Origin: Ornithinimicrobium faecis | GTDB lineage: Bacteria; Actinomycetota; Actinomycetes; Actinomycetales; Dermatophilaceae | Direction: 5' to 3' | Length of the DNA: 64,000 nucleotides | Assembly (NCBI RefSeq): GCF_023923225.1 | Contig: NZ_CP099489.1 | Span: 2,046,001 to 2,110,000, forward strand | Shown: positions 1 through 7,748 of the stretch, in pieces | How the letters are laid out: each line of letters opens with the position of its first letter | How positions within the stretch are numbered: the stretch's first letter is position 1 | Made by a program: the position numbers and the translations under genes | The notes under the pieces: generated by a model | Seen by the model: only the letters and a program-made list of their open reading frames with translations | Told to the model about the DNA's origin: nothing | Database searches by the model: none

Positions 1-1048
1 GGGTGCCAGGTCCGGCCTGCTCCACGAGGGTGCACAGGCGGGCCGGGTCCTCGGTGAGCAGGTGGGCCAGGCGCTGCGCGGCACCGCCCTTGGCGACCAC
101 TGAGACGTGGTGGCGACCGCGGACCCAGGTCACGAACCCGCAGCCGTGCGCGAGGTCGCACCGGAAGGCGTCGTGCGGGGCGGGCTCGGCCAGCGGGACA
201 GCGGCTGCGACCGCTGGCGCCAGCGTCAACTCCTGTGCTGCCTGCAACTGCTGTGCTGGGAGGTCTTCGATGACCACGTCACCGGAGCCGACCACGGGGG
301 GAGGCACGGTCACCACGACAGATCCAGCGCGCATCGTGCCCTGCGTGCCGTGACCGGTCTCATAACTGATGCGCACGCCATCGCTGTCCCGTCCGATGTG
401 CCGCACCCAGTGGTCCGTGTGGACCGGGACCGTCTCGGAGAGCGGATCGACCAGAGTGGCGAGGCCCGGGGGGAGGGTGAACTCGGCGTCGCTGCGGAAG
501 GCAAACACCGGCTCGGTGCAGATGCGCTCGAGGCTGACATCGCGTGGGTCGTCGCCGGTGATCTGTTCCAGCCAACCGGGCAGGGCCAGCGCGCTCTCGT
601 CGGGCAGGCGCATCATGGTCAGTGCGCTCGACAGGCTGATGCGCGGCGCCATGTCCGGCCCCACGGCTCGGCGCATCGCGTGCAGCGCACCGAACAGCGC
701 CGGTGGTGGGGCGAACCCGTCCCCACCGGCCAGGTCGCGCACGACCCCGTCGGTGGTGACCAGGTCTGCCGGCATCTGTGTGGAGCCGAGCTCAACCGCC
801 GCGGACCGTGCGCCCGGCAGATCTAGGACCGGGTTGGTGGCCCCGTGGAGCACCTGGGCGCCCAACTCGGCGACCCCGCCGACGATCAGAGGACGGCTGT
901 CGATGCGACCACCGATCCGGCTGCGAGCCTCAAGCACCACGACCTGACGGCCGAGCGCGGCCAGCTCGCTCGCCACGGTCAGGCCAGCCATCCCGGCGCC
1001 GACCACCACGACGTCTGCTCCCGCCGGAGCCGGTGCCGACGTGATCAC
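1..1048 (-). CDS. FAD-dependent amine-oxidase-like flavoprotein (3' end outside window)
   Basis: Read directly on the minus strand from a GTG whose bases overlap the P450 stop (GTGA), so the two genes are translationally coupled. The first 45 residues hold a Rossmann dinucleotide fold (VVVVGAGMAGL) and then EARSRIGGR, the classic FAD-binding pair of the flavin amine oxidase / phytoene desaturase superfamily. The frame stays open for about 349 codons to the window edge, so the C-terminal FAD segment is not visible. It is the last visible gene of the operon that begins with the peptide precursors, so I infer an oxidative tailoring step on the peptide. A role in small-molecule amine oxidation or self-protection cannot be excluded. 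Confidence 0.85.
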   Translation of the reverse strand, partial: MITSAPAPAGADVVVVGAGMAGLTVASELAALGRQVVVLEARSRIGGRIDSRPLIVGGVAELGAQVLHGATNPVLDLPGARSAAVELGSTQMPADLVTTDGVVRDLAGGDGFAPPPALFGALHAMRRAVGPDMAPRISLSSALTMMRLPDESALALPGWLEQITGDDPRDVSLERICTEPVFAFRSDAEFTLPPGLATLVDPLSETVPVHTDHWVRHIGRDSDGVRISYETGHGTQGTMRAGSVVVTVPPPVVGSGDVVIEDLPAQQLQAAQELTLAPAVAAAVPLAEPAPHDAFRCDLAHGCGFVTWVRGRHHVSVVAKGGAAQRLAHLLTEDPARLCTLVEQAGPGT

Positions 1049-2313
1049 GTGGACGGCACCTCGGGCGAGGGCGCCAGCAGGAGCGTCGTGGACTCCACCG
1101 AGCGTGGGAAGATCCCGGTGCGCCAGGTCACCGGTCCCAGGTCGCCGGCTGCCAGGTCGGGATAGGTGGCCAGGAGCCGGTGGGCGGCGGATGGTGCGGT
1201 CGCCCGGATCAGCGCTGCCCCCATGCAGAAGTGTGCCCCCGAGCCGAGGGCCAGGTGCTCGCGCGGGATGCGCTGGGCCACCACCTCGTCGGCCTGCTCA
1301 AAGACTGCCCCGTCCCGGTTGGCCGAGCCGATGTGGACCAGCACCATGGCGCCCTGAGGGATGCTGCCGGAGGGCAGGTCCAGACTGCTGGTGGCACGTC
1401 GGGCCACGAAAGGAATGGGGGTGTGCCAGCGCAGCACCTCCTCGACGAGGCCGGGGGCCTGGGCCCCGGCAAGCACGCGCTCGGCGACGGCGGGGTCGGC
1501 CAGCGCCGCCCGGACCGTGGAGGTCAGCGCGTCGGCCCACGGTGACCATCCGCCGACGAGGCAAAGGCTCAGCACCCCCTTGACCTCATCCCGCGACAGG
1601 GTCGGGTCCGCCACGAGTGCTGCGAGGGGCGTGCCCTCGGGCACGTCGGTGAGCACCTCGTCCAGGAACTCGATGAAGGCGGCCATCGCGTCCTGCCCGG
1701 CCTGGGCGGTGCGGGGGTCGGGGACCGGGTTGAGGGTGACCTGCACGGCGCGCGCGTGGGCATCTAGGGCAACTCTGGCCTGCGGGTCCTCGATCGCGAA
1801 CAGGCGCGCGAGCACCGCTGTCGACAGGGGCTCGGCAACATCAGTCAGCAGGTCCGGTGGCTCTGCCAGGTCGACCAGACCGTCGATGATGGCCTGCAGA
1901 TCAGCCTCGAGGTCTGTGGAGATGCTGCGGACGGCCGTGGGGCCGAGGAGCTGACCGGCTGGGCGGCGCAGCCGATCGTGGTCCGGGCCGTCGGTGTTGA
2001 GCATCGTGACCGGCGCGCCCGAGCGGGCGCTGCGGTCGGACTGTCCACCGGCGGCGGACAGCGCGGGATGGCGCAGTGCTGCCTCGGAGTCCTCGTGGCG
2101 GGTGACCACCAGCATCCGCGAGAACGGCTCGGCATAGATGGGGCTGTTCTCGCGCAGCCACGCCAGCGTCGGGCCGGGGTCGGCTGCGAACGCGGGGGAG
2201 AAGAACGGGGGGACGTGTGCGGGGAGCCGGCCGATCGGCATACCGGAACCGCCGGCGCCTGGTGCGGTCGAGTTGCCAGCGCTCGGCGCACTGGTCTCGT
2301 GTGAGGTGCTCAC
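1045..2313 (-). CDS. Cytochrome P450 of the peptide cluster
   Basis: A 422-residue P450. The haem-ligand loop is LGSGAHFCMGAAL with Cys363, and the ExxR pair is E292/R295 in EEVLRW. The start is a GTG overlapping the upstream permease stop (GTGA), which fits an operon. The I-helix is unusual: at residues 250-261 it reads CLVGGWSPWADA where the family normally has [A/G]Gx[D/E]T[T/S], so the acid-alcohol pair used for oxygen activation is absent and a Pro and Trp lie in the groove. P450s without this pair often do atypical chemistry; here a cross-link or hydroxylation on the cysteine-rich peptide is plausible, but the substrate is inference. Confidence 0.93.
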   Translation of the reverse strand: MSTSHETSAPSAGNSTAPGAGGSGMPIGRLPAHVPPFFSPAFAADPGPTLAWLRENSPIYAEPFSRMLVVTRHEDSEAALRHPALSAAGGQSDRSARSGAPVTMLNTDGPDHDRLRRPAGQLLGPTAVRSISTDLEADLQAIIDGLVDLAEPPDLLTDVAEPLSTAVLARLFAIEDPQARVALDAHARAVQVTLNPVPDPRTAQAGQDAMAAFIEFLDEVLTDVPEGTPLAALVADPTLSRDEVKGVLSLCLVGGWSPWADALTSTVRAALADPAVAERVLAGAQAPGLVEEVLRWHTPIPFVARRATSSLDLPSGSIPQGAMVLVHIGSANRDGAVFEQADEVVAQRIPREHLALGSGAHFCMGAALIRATAPSAAHRLLATYPDLAAGDLGPVTWRTGIFPRSVESTTLLLAPSPEVPST

Positions 2314-3206
2314 TTGACCTTCGGTCCTCTCCAGCGGAAGGTGACCATCGTCAGCACCCCGCCCACCAGGACCCACAACCCGAGCATCATCGCGACGCCT
2401 GGCAGGTCCCAGGTCCCGCCGGACTCGACGATCTGGAAGTCCTCGGGCAGGAAGACATAACGGAACCCCTGGGTCATCCACTTCAGCGGGAAGATCGAGG
2501 CGAAGGACTGCATCCAGCCCGGCAACTCGTTGAACGGGAAGAACACACCGGAGATGAACTGCAGCACGAGGAACGGTGGTGTGACGACTGCCGAGGCTGC
2601 TGCAGCACTGGGGATCAGCGCCGTGTAAGCCAGGCCGCACAGGGAGCAGGCCGCCGTGCCGAGCACGAGCACCCCGGCGAAGACCGCCCAGTGGTTGGGA
2701 TCGGTCGGGATGTTGAGCCCGAAGAAGGCCGCGCCGATCCCCACCAGGATGATGGTCTCCAGGATCGAGGTGACCGCCACCAGCACGACCTTGCCGAGGA
2801 AGTAGGCGCCCTTGGGCATCGGTGAGCTGGCCAGGCGCCGGATCAGCCCCATCTCGCGCTCCAGGGCGACATTGATGGCCAGGCCGGTGAAGGCCGTGCT
2901 CATGACACCGGCGGCGATGATGCCCGCCACGAAATACTGCTTGAAGTCGGTGGTGGTGCCCTCGATGGTGCCGGAGAAGATCGTGCCGAAGACAACCAGC
3001 AGCAGGATCGGCAACATCAGCGTGAAGACCATGGACTGCGTGTTGCGGAAGAAGGACTTCAGCTCCACCGAGCTGCGCTGTCGGGTGGCGGCCAGCAGTC
3101 CTGGCATGGGCGCCCGATCCCGCGGACCGGGCCGTGGTGCAGATCTGGGCACGTCGGTCGTCGGGGTGCCCCGGTTGATGTCCCTGGGGGCGACGGTGTC
3201 GGTCAT
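2310..3206 (-). CDS. ABC-2 type transporter permease
   Basis: A 298-residue integral membrane protein with about six hydrophobic segments after a Pro/Arg-rich cytoplasmic N-terminus of about 50 residues. This is the architecture of ABC-2 permeases (DrrB-like). Its ATG overlaps the stop of the ATPase gene (TGATG), so the pair is expressed together. It lies between the precursor genes and the P450. Drug-resistance type ABC-2 pairs in natural-product clusters usually give self-immunity or extra export. Because dedicated NHLM exporters are encoded on the other strand, immunity is the likelier job (inference). Confidence 0.9.
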   Translation of the reverse strand: MTDTVAPRDINRGTPTTDVPRSAPRPGPRDRAPMPGLLAATRQRSSVELKSFFRNTQSMVFTLMLPILLLVVFGTIFSGTIEGTTTDFKQYFVAGIIAAGVMSTAFTGLAINVALEREMGLIRRLASSPMPKGAYFLGKVVLVAVTSILETIILVGIGAAFFGLNIPTDPNHWAVFAGVLVLGTAACSLCGLAYTALIPSAAAASAVVTPPFLVLQFISGVFFPFNELPGWMQSFASIFPLKWMTQGFRYVFLPEDFQIVESGGTWDLPGVAMMLGLWVLVGGVLTMVTFRWRGPKVK

Positions 3207-4201
3207 CAGCTGTTCACCTCGTCCTGGGCCTTCTGGATGAGCCGGAGATAGGTGTCCTCCAGCGTGGGGCGGTGCACGGACAGGCCACTGAGCTCCTGGT
3301 GTCCGTTGTCGCGTGCCCAGGCGATGAGCAGGGCGACGGTCTCGGTGGGTCGCTCGGTGGCCAGTGTGGTGGTGGGTCGCATGCCGCTGACCGGCTCCTC
3401 GAGTCGAGCCAGCTCGGGCGGCACCGCCTCGCGGACGTCGCCGATCTCCTCGAAAGAGATCAGGCTGCCGCCGCCCGCGCTGTGCCCGAGCTCGGCGATG
3501 GTGCCAACGGTGAGCATCTTGCCGCGGGCGATGATGCCGGCCCGGTCGGCCAGGGTCTCGGCCTCGTCGAGGTAGTGCGTCGTCAGGACGGTGGTGGCTC
3601 CCAACTCACGGAAGTAGGTGACCAACTGCCAGGCCTCACGACGCGCCTCCGGGTCCAGACCGGTCGTCGGCTCGTCGAGGAAGACCATGTCGGGTCGCCC
3701 CACGACACCAACGGCCACGTCCAACCGGCGCTTCTGCCCCCCAGAGAGGGAGACCGTGCGCGAGCGCGCCTTGGAGCCCAGCCCCACCATGTCGATCAAC
3801 TCTTCGGTGGGGATGGGGTCGGAGTAGAAGCTGCCGAAGTGATCGATGACCTCGCGGACGGTCAGGTCGAGATACTCGGCGGTGTTCTGGGGGACCACCC
3901 CGATCCGGTTGCGCCAGTCGCGCTTGTCCGCACCGGGGTCCTGACCGAGGACGCTCACCTCACCGGCAGTCCGCTGACGGACGCCCACCAGGATCTCCAA
4001 GGTGGTGGTCTTGCCAGCGCCGTTGGGGCCGAGCAGCGCGAAGACCTCGCCCTGCCGCACCTGCAGGTCGAGGTCGTCGACGGCGGCGAAGTCGCCATAC
4101 TCCTTGCGCAGTCCGCTCACCTCGATGTGCAGCGGTGAGTCCGCCGGGTCCTGGTCTGTCGGGGACACCTGGGCCCCCGCCTCCAGCAGTGGTGGACTCA
4201 T
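3206..4201 (-). CDS. ABC transporter ATP-binding protein
   Basis: A 331-residue DrrA-like ATPase with Walker A GPNGAGKTT, signature LSGGQKRRL and Walker B MVFLDEPTTGLDP. I chose the ATG preceded by AAGGAG at 6 nt spacing; an upstream in-frame extension has no ribosome site and encodes an improbable Leu-rich stretch. A C-terminal accessory domain of about 100 residues follows the NBD, as in drug-exporting DrrA proteins. It is translationally coupled to the permease and lies directly downstream of precursor A. Confidence 0.92.
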   Translation of the reverse strand: MSPPLLEAGAQVSPTDQDPADSPLHIEVSGLRKEYGDFAAVDDLDLQVRQGEVFALLGPNGAGKTTTLEILVGVRQRTAGEVSVLGQDPGADKRDWRNRIGVVPQNTAEYLDLTVREVIDHFGSFYSDPIPTEELIDMVGLGSKARSRTVSLSGGQKRRLDVAVGVVGRPDMVFLDEPTTGLDPEARREAWQLVTYFRELGATTVLTTHYLDEAETLADRAGIIARGKMLTVGTIAELGHSAGGGSLISFEEIGDVREAVPPELARLEEPVSGMRPTTTLATERPTETVALLIAWARDNGHQELSGLSVHRPTLEDTYLRLIQKAQDEVNS

Positions 4202-4260
4202 GCTCGACTCCTTCATCTCGGGGTGACCGGACCCAGCGCCCGGCCTCGATCGGGGTGGGG

Positions 4261-4635
4261 TCAACTGCAACAGGAGCAGGGGCCACAGCAGCAGCACGCA
4301 AAGCCGCCGCCGATGGTCGCCATGTCGTCCAGGTCGAGCTCAGCCGTGTCGAGCTCCGGGGGGTCCGGGATCAGGAGTCGGTAGGTGCCGGTGCGGTGAC
4401 CCTCGAGCCACATCGCGATCTGGGCCTCCAGACCCTCCTCATCCGAGTCGTCGGTGATCTGGGTGCGCACGATCTCGATCTGGGCCTGGGGCGGCACGGA
4501 GAGTCCGACCTCCTCGAGGGCGGCACGCGGATCGCTCTGGAGGCGCTCGGCATAGTCGTCGCTGGCCCAACTGGAGGTCAGGGCACGGGTGTAGGCGTCG
4601 GTGAAGGCACGAGTCTGAGAATCGATGACAGTCAT
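4261..4635 (-). CDS. NHLP-type precursor peptide A (core with 7 Cys)
   Basis: A 124-residue precursor. Residues 1-60 match the nitrile-hydratase-alpha-like leader (FTDAYTRALTSSWASDDYAE, then SDPRAALEEVGL and an IVR strand). The C-terminus after the glycines is FACCCCGPCSCCS, giving seven cysteines and three core-region serine/threonine-type or spacer positions. The start follows GAGGGG. It is the most diverged of the four clustered precursors: the insert between leader and core lacks the Gln/Gly-rich loop of C and D, and the core is interrupted by Gly-Pro and Ser. The expected fate is cyclodehydration of Cys (and perhaps Ser) by the YcaO enzyme, then cleavage after the glycines. Confidence 0.92.
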   Translation of the reverse strand: MTVIDSQTRAFTDAYTRALTSSWASDDYAERLQSDPRAALEEVGLSVPPQAQIEIVRTQITDDSDEEGLEAQIAMWLEGHRTGTYRLLIPDPPELDTAELDLDDMATIGGGFACCCCGPCSCCS

Positions 4636-4708
4636 CTCGGTCCCCTCTGCGGATCGGTGGAGTGGGTGCCGTGCTGGGGGCCGCCTGCCGGCCCCCAGCA
4701 CGGTTGTG

Positions 4709-5089
4709 TCAGCAGCTGCAGCAGCAGCAGCAGGGCTCGAAGCCGCCGGCCACGTCGGACAGCTCAACGGCGTTGAGCTCCTCGGTGTCGACGTTGGGGG
4801 TGCCCGGCACGTGGAAGCGGTAATGGCCGGTGGTCTGACCCTTCTCGAAGAGCGCCACCTGGGCCTCCATGGCGGCCTTGTTGTCGCCGCCCTCGGTGTA
4901 GGACTCGGCGTCCTCGTGCTTGACGACCTCGACCGTGGCGTCGGCGGGCAACTCGATGCCAGCCTCGGCGAGCGCCTCGCGCGGGTTGGCGTCGGACTTG
5001 GCGGCGAACGCCTCGTCGGTCCAGGTCTTGACAAGGAACTGCAGGTAGGTGGTGCTGAAGTCGGTCTTCTCAGTGGCGGTCAGCGTCAT
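4709..5089 (-). CDS. NHLP-type precursor peptide B (core with 6 Cys)
   Basis: A 126-residue precursor beginning MTLTATEKTDF behind an AGGAG site. The leader keeps the family hallmarks (LVKTWTDEAF, ANPREALAEAGIELP, VEVVK) and the middle segment QVALFEKGQTTGHYRFHVPG, which aligns with the other precursors. It ends ELSDVAGGFEPCCCCCSC: five contiguous cysteines, Ser, Cys. Codons in the tract are all TGC. It lies in tandem with A, C and D on the minus strand. Confidence 0.93.
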   Translation of the reverse strand: MTLTATEKTDFSTTYLQFLVKTWTDEAFAAKSDANPREALAEAGIELPADATVEVVKHEDAESYTEGGDNKAAMEAQVALFEKGQTTGHYRFHVPGTPNVDTEELNAVELSDVAGGFEPCCCCCSC

Positions 5090-5328
5090 GACTCTCTCCT
5101 GAAGGTTGTGTCTCCCGGCTGGGCGACGGTGGTGGTGTGGCGGTGGTGCTGAGTCGGTGTCCGGCGTGACCTAGACTGGAGGTGGTGGTTGCTCGACATC
5201 CGGTGATGCGCAAACGTCGCGGATGCCAGACCCTGCACGGTGGGGGGAACCCCACCGGTTGAGCCACCAGCCTTCGTCGGGGCCGCTGTTCGGGCGGCCT
5301 CGACGAGGCACCCCAAACACCTGGGTGG

Positions 5329-5739
5329 TCAGCCGCAGCAGCAGCAGGGGCAGCAGCAGCAGTAGATGCCGCCTGCGGCGACATCGGCCAGCTCGTCGAT
5401 GCCGAGCTCGCTGGTGTCAACCTGCGGGGTCTCCGGCATGTGGAACTCGTAGTAGCCCGTCTCCAGGCCCTTCTCATACAGACCCAGCTGCAGGTCCAGG
5501 CTGCCGCCCTCGCTCTGGGTGCCCTGCTCGGCGGGAGCACTCTCGGCCGGCGTCTGGTTGCCGATGTTGCGGACAACCTCGATGCGGGCGTCAGCTGGCA
5601 ATTCCAGGCCGACCTCTGCGAAAGCGGCGCGGGGGTCGCTCTCCAGCTTCTCGGCATACTCCTCGCTGGACCAGCTGGTCACCAACGCCTTGGTGTAAGC
5701 GTCGATGAAACTGTTCTTCTGTTCCTCGGTGATCGTCAC
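5329..5739 (-). CDS. NHLP-type precursor peptide C (core CCCCPCCCCG)
   Basis: A 136-residue precursor. The start is a GTG (VTITEEQKNSF) with AGGAG seven bases upstream, matching the ATG start of precursor D; the upstream ATG at 5781 would add a non-homologous extension. The leader contains YAEKLESDPRAAFAEVGLEL. A spacer rich in Glu/Gly/Gln follows, then YEFHMPETPQVDTSEL and ELADVAAGG. The core is IYCCCCPCCCCG: two runs of four cysteines around one proline with a terminal Gly. It is nearly identical to D over most of its length, so it is a recent duplicate. Confidence 0.94.
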   Translation of the reverse strand: MTITEEQKNSFIDAYTKALVTSWSSEEYAEKLESDPRAAFAEVGLELPADARIEVVRNIGNQTPAESAPAEQGTQSEGGSLDLQLGLYEKGLETGYYEFHMPETPQVDTSELGIDELADVAAGGIYCCCCPCCCCG

Positions 5740-5819
5740 TGTGGTGCTCCTGTGGTGTGGGGTGAACGGTGGTAGTGCCATCGTGGTCAGGCAACCGCGC
5801 TCTGCGGAAGGACCTGAGA

Positions 5820-5858
5820 TGCTGAGGTGACACGTAACCCGGCAGTGCCGGATACGTA
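5820..5858. promoter_or_regulatory. Conserved upstream element of precursor C
   Basis: On the plus strand this begins TGCTGAG, has ACGTA exactly 12 bases after its first base, and a second TACGTA about 22 bases further on; a third TACGTA lies at 5883-5888. The same layout occurs upstream of precursor D and of the distant precursor E. It starts 81 bp upstream of the GTG of precursor C. I interpret it as a promoter/operator with repeated ACGTA half-sites for a regulator that is not visible in this window. Confidence 0.5.
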
Positions 5859-5904
5859 CGCGGGAGCGACGCGCGCGCCAGGTACGTAACCGATGCGCAG
5901 GTGG

Positions 5905-6315
5905 TCAGCCGCAGCAGCAGCAGGGGCAGCAGCAGCAGTAGATGCCGCCTGCGGCGACATCGGCCAGCTCGTCGATGCCGAGCTCGCTGGTGTCGACCTG
6001 CGGGGTCTCGGGCATGTGGAACTCGTAGTGGCCCGTCTCCAGGCCCTTCTCGTACAGGCCCAGCTGCAGGTCCAGGCTGCCGCCCTCGCTCTGGGTGCCC
6101 TGTTCGGCCGGGGCGCCCTCTGGGGTGTCGGTCTTGCCGATGTTGCGCACGATCTCGATCGTGGCGTTGGCGGGCAGCTCCAGGCCGACCTCTGCGAAAG
6201 CGGCGCGGGGGTCGCTCTCCAGCTTCTCGGCATACTCCTCGCTGGACCAGCTGGTCACCAACGCCTTGGTGTAGGCGTCGACGAACGCATTCTTCTGCTG
6301 CTCGGTGATGGTCAT
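5905..6315 (-). CDS. NHLP-type precursor peptide D (core CCCCPCCCCG)
   Basis: A 136-residue precursor, MTITEQQKNAF, with AGGGAG upstream of the ATG. Leader, spacer and core match precursor C closely (ELADVAAGG then IYCCCCPCCCCG); most differences lie in the 20 residues after the leader's IVRNIG. It is the first precursor of the minus-strand operon, next to the divergent promoter region. The repeated TGC codons form two (TGC)4 tracts, which can slip during replication. Confidence 0.94.
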   Translation of the reverse strand: MTITEQQKNAFVDAYTKALVTSWSSEEYAEKLESDPRAAFAEVGLELPANATIEIVRNIGKTDTPEGAPAEQGTQSEGGSLDLQLGLYEKGLETGHYEFHMPETPQVDTSELGIDELADVAAGGIYCCCCPCCCCG

Positions 6316-6561
6316 CGTGATCTCCCTGTCGTGTGGGTGGTGACTTCTGATCGTCAGCCGGTCCGTACGGATCAACTGCACGGTGCCCATGCTGGCCAGC
6401 GACCCACGCACCAGGGAAGGTCCGACGATGCTGAGCTGACACGTACGCGCCGAGCACGTGGATACGTAGGCGGTGCACCGGGCGCGGTCAGGTACGTAAC
6501 CGATGCGCAAGACCCCCTGCACCCCTTGCCGTGGAGTCAGTGGGGCTGGTGGAGTCGACTT
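6316..6561. promoter_or_regulatory. Divergent promoter region of the peptide cluster
   Basis: The 246 bp between precursor D (minus) and the methyltransferase (plus) must drive both halves of the cluster. Positions 6429-6470 repeat the element seen upstream of precursors C and E: TGCTGAG, then ACGTA 12 bases on, then TACGTA at 6463, with a further TACGTA at 6493. The stretch 6480-6510 (GGTACGTAACCGATGCGCA) recurs almost unchanged at 5881-5899. No regulator gene lies beside it. Confidence 0.55.
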
Positions 6562-7440
6562 ATGCCGACGCACACGAAGAGCGCAGAGGGGGCCACGGTC
6601 CGCGCGCCGACCAGCTCCTACCGCCCGGGGACCGGCCGGCCACGCGCGGACGAGATGGACCGTCTCGACCGCCAGGCCCAGCTGACCTTCGACGTTGAGC
6701 TCGGTCTGCTGCGCGAGGGTGGGCTGCGCACCGATGGCACGCTGCTCGACCTGGGCAGTGGGAACGGTGCGATCACCACCCGGTTACGCGAGCGACTGCC
6801 CGAGGCCACCGTCGTCGGTGTCGACGTCGACCCGGAGCTGCTCGCGCTGGTGCCTGCGCCGAGCCTGCTGATCGAGGATGGTCGCATCCCGGTGGAGGAC
6901 GAGAGCGTCGACGACGTGCTCGTGCGCTTCGTCGCCCAGCACCTGACACCGGCAGCACGCCTGGACCTCTGGACCGAGGTGCTGCGCGTCCTGGCACCCG
7001 GTGGGCGGGTGCACGTCGTTGACGTGGATGACACGGCGTCTGGCGTCACCACTCCGCTGCAGCCCGGCCTGGCTCCGATCTTTGCCAAGTTGCACCACGC
7101 ACAGGCAGCTGACGGCGGTGACCGGATGGTCATCGGCAAGGTGGCGCCCGAGCTGGAGGCGGTGGGCTTCGTCCACGCCCAACAGGTCCGTGACGCGGTG
7201 TCCTCGAGCGAGCGACCGATTGAGGACTTTGCCGTGCACGTCGGACCCGAGCGGCACGTGCCGCACGTGTCAACCGGCGTCCTCAGCCTCGCTGACCTTG
7301 CGGCCATCACCCGGGGTTGGCAAGCCATCCTCGCTGACCCCGCAGGGTCTGTCTGCGTCTATGTCCACCTGGTCCGGGCCAGCAAGCCCGGGCCCGTCTC
7401 GATGGGTTCTGCCCCCACCACCGAAGGAGAAGCACCATGA
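6562..7440 (+). CDS. Class I SAM-dependent methyltransferase
   Basis: A 292-residue protein. SAM motif I is LLDLGSGNGAITTRL, with the acidic loop VVGVDVDPE following and motif III in LRVLAPGGRVHVVDVD. The ATG follows GGAG at 7 nt. Its stop overlaps the ATG of the next gene (ATGA). Leading the plus-strand half of the cluster, it probably methylates the modified peptide, for instance the N-terminus freed by Gly-Gly cleavage, as methyltransferases do in plantazolicin-type pathways. That target is inference from the family, not visible in the sequence. Confidence 0.9.
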   Translation: MPTHTKSAEGATVRAPTSSYRPGTGRPRADEMDRLDRQAQLTFDVELGLLREGGLRTDGTLLDLGSGNGAITTRLRERLPEATVVGVDVDPELLALVPAPSLLIEDGRIPVEDESVDDVLVRFVAQHLTPAARLDLWTEVLRVLAPGGRVHVVDVDDTASGVTTPLQPGLAPIFAKLHHAQAADGGDRMVIGKVAPELEAVGFVHAQQVRDAVSSSERPIEDFAVHVGPERHVPHVSTGVLSLADLAAITRGWQAILADPAGSVCVYVHLVRASKPGPVSMGSAPTTEGEAP

Positions 7441-7649
7441 CCACAACACAGACTGGCAAGCCGATGAATCAGAACCTGAAGACCTTCATCGCCATCTTTT
7501 GTTTCATCTGGGGCGTCGTCGGCGTCGTCCTGTGTGTCGTCAACCTGGCCCAGGAGCCCGCTGCAACGGGCAACGCGGTCCTGTTCGGCGCCCTGGCCAT
7601 GATGGGTTTCGTCGGTGGTTGGCTGCTCACCCGCAAGCCCCGTTACTGA
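7437..7649 (+). CDS. Small two-helix membrane protein
   Basis: A 70-residue protein with two hydrophobic segments (about residues 16-38 and 44-63) and a basic C-terminus, RKPRY. It overlaps the methyltransferase by ATGA, so it belongs to the same transcript. I do not recognise a family. Its size and place between the methyltransferase and the cyclodehydratase fit an immunity peptide or a membrane anchor for the synthetase complex, but nothing in the sequence decides this. Confidence 0.75.
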   Translation: MTTTQTGKPMNQNLKTFIAIFCFIWGVVGVVLCVVNLAQEPAATGNAVLFGALAMMGFVGGWLLTRKPRY

Positions 7650-7748
7650 CCGCGCCACCCCAGGCTGCACCCGGGCGGTGCCGGCAGCCGACCCTCATCG
7701 TAGGGGGGACCGCCCGCCATCTTTTGCTGACCACAAGGAGTTCGAGGC

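Noticed and set aside
5893..7440. A 515-residue protein containing the methyltransferase
   Set aside because: The first 220 residues are antisense to precursor D and the promoter region; the ATG at 6562 has a ribosome site and starts the methyltransferase fold.
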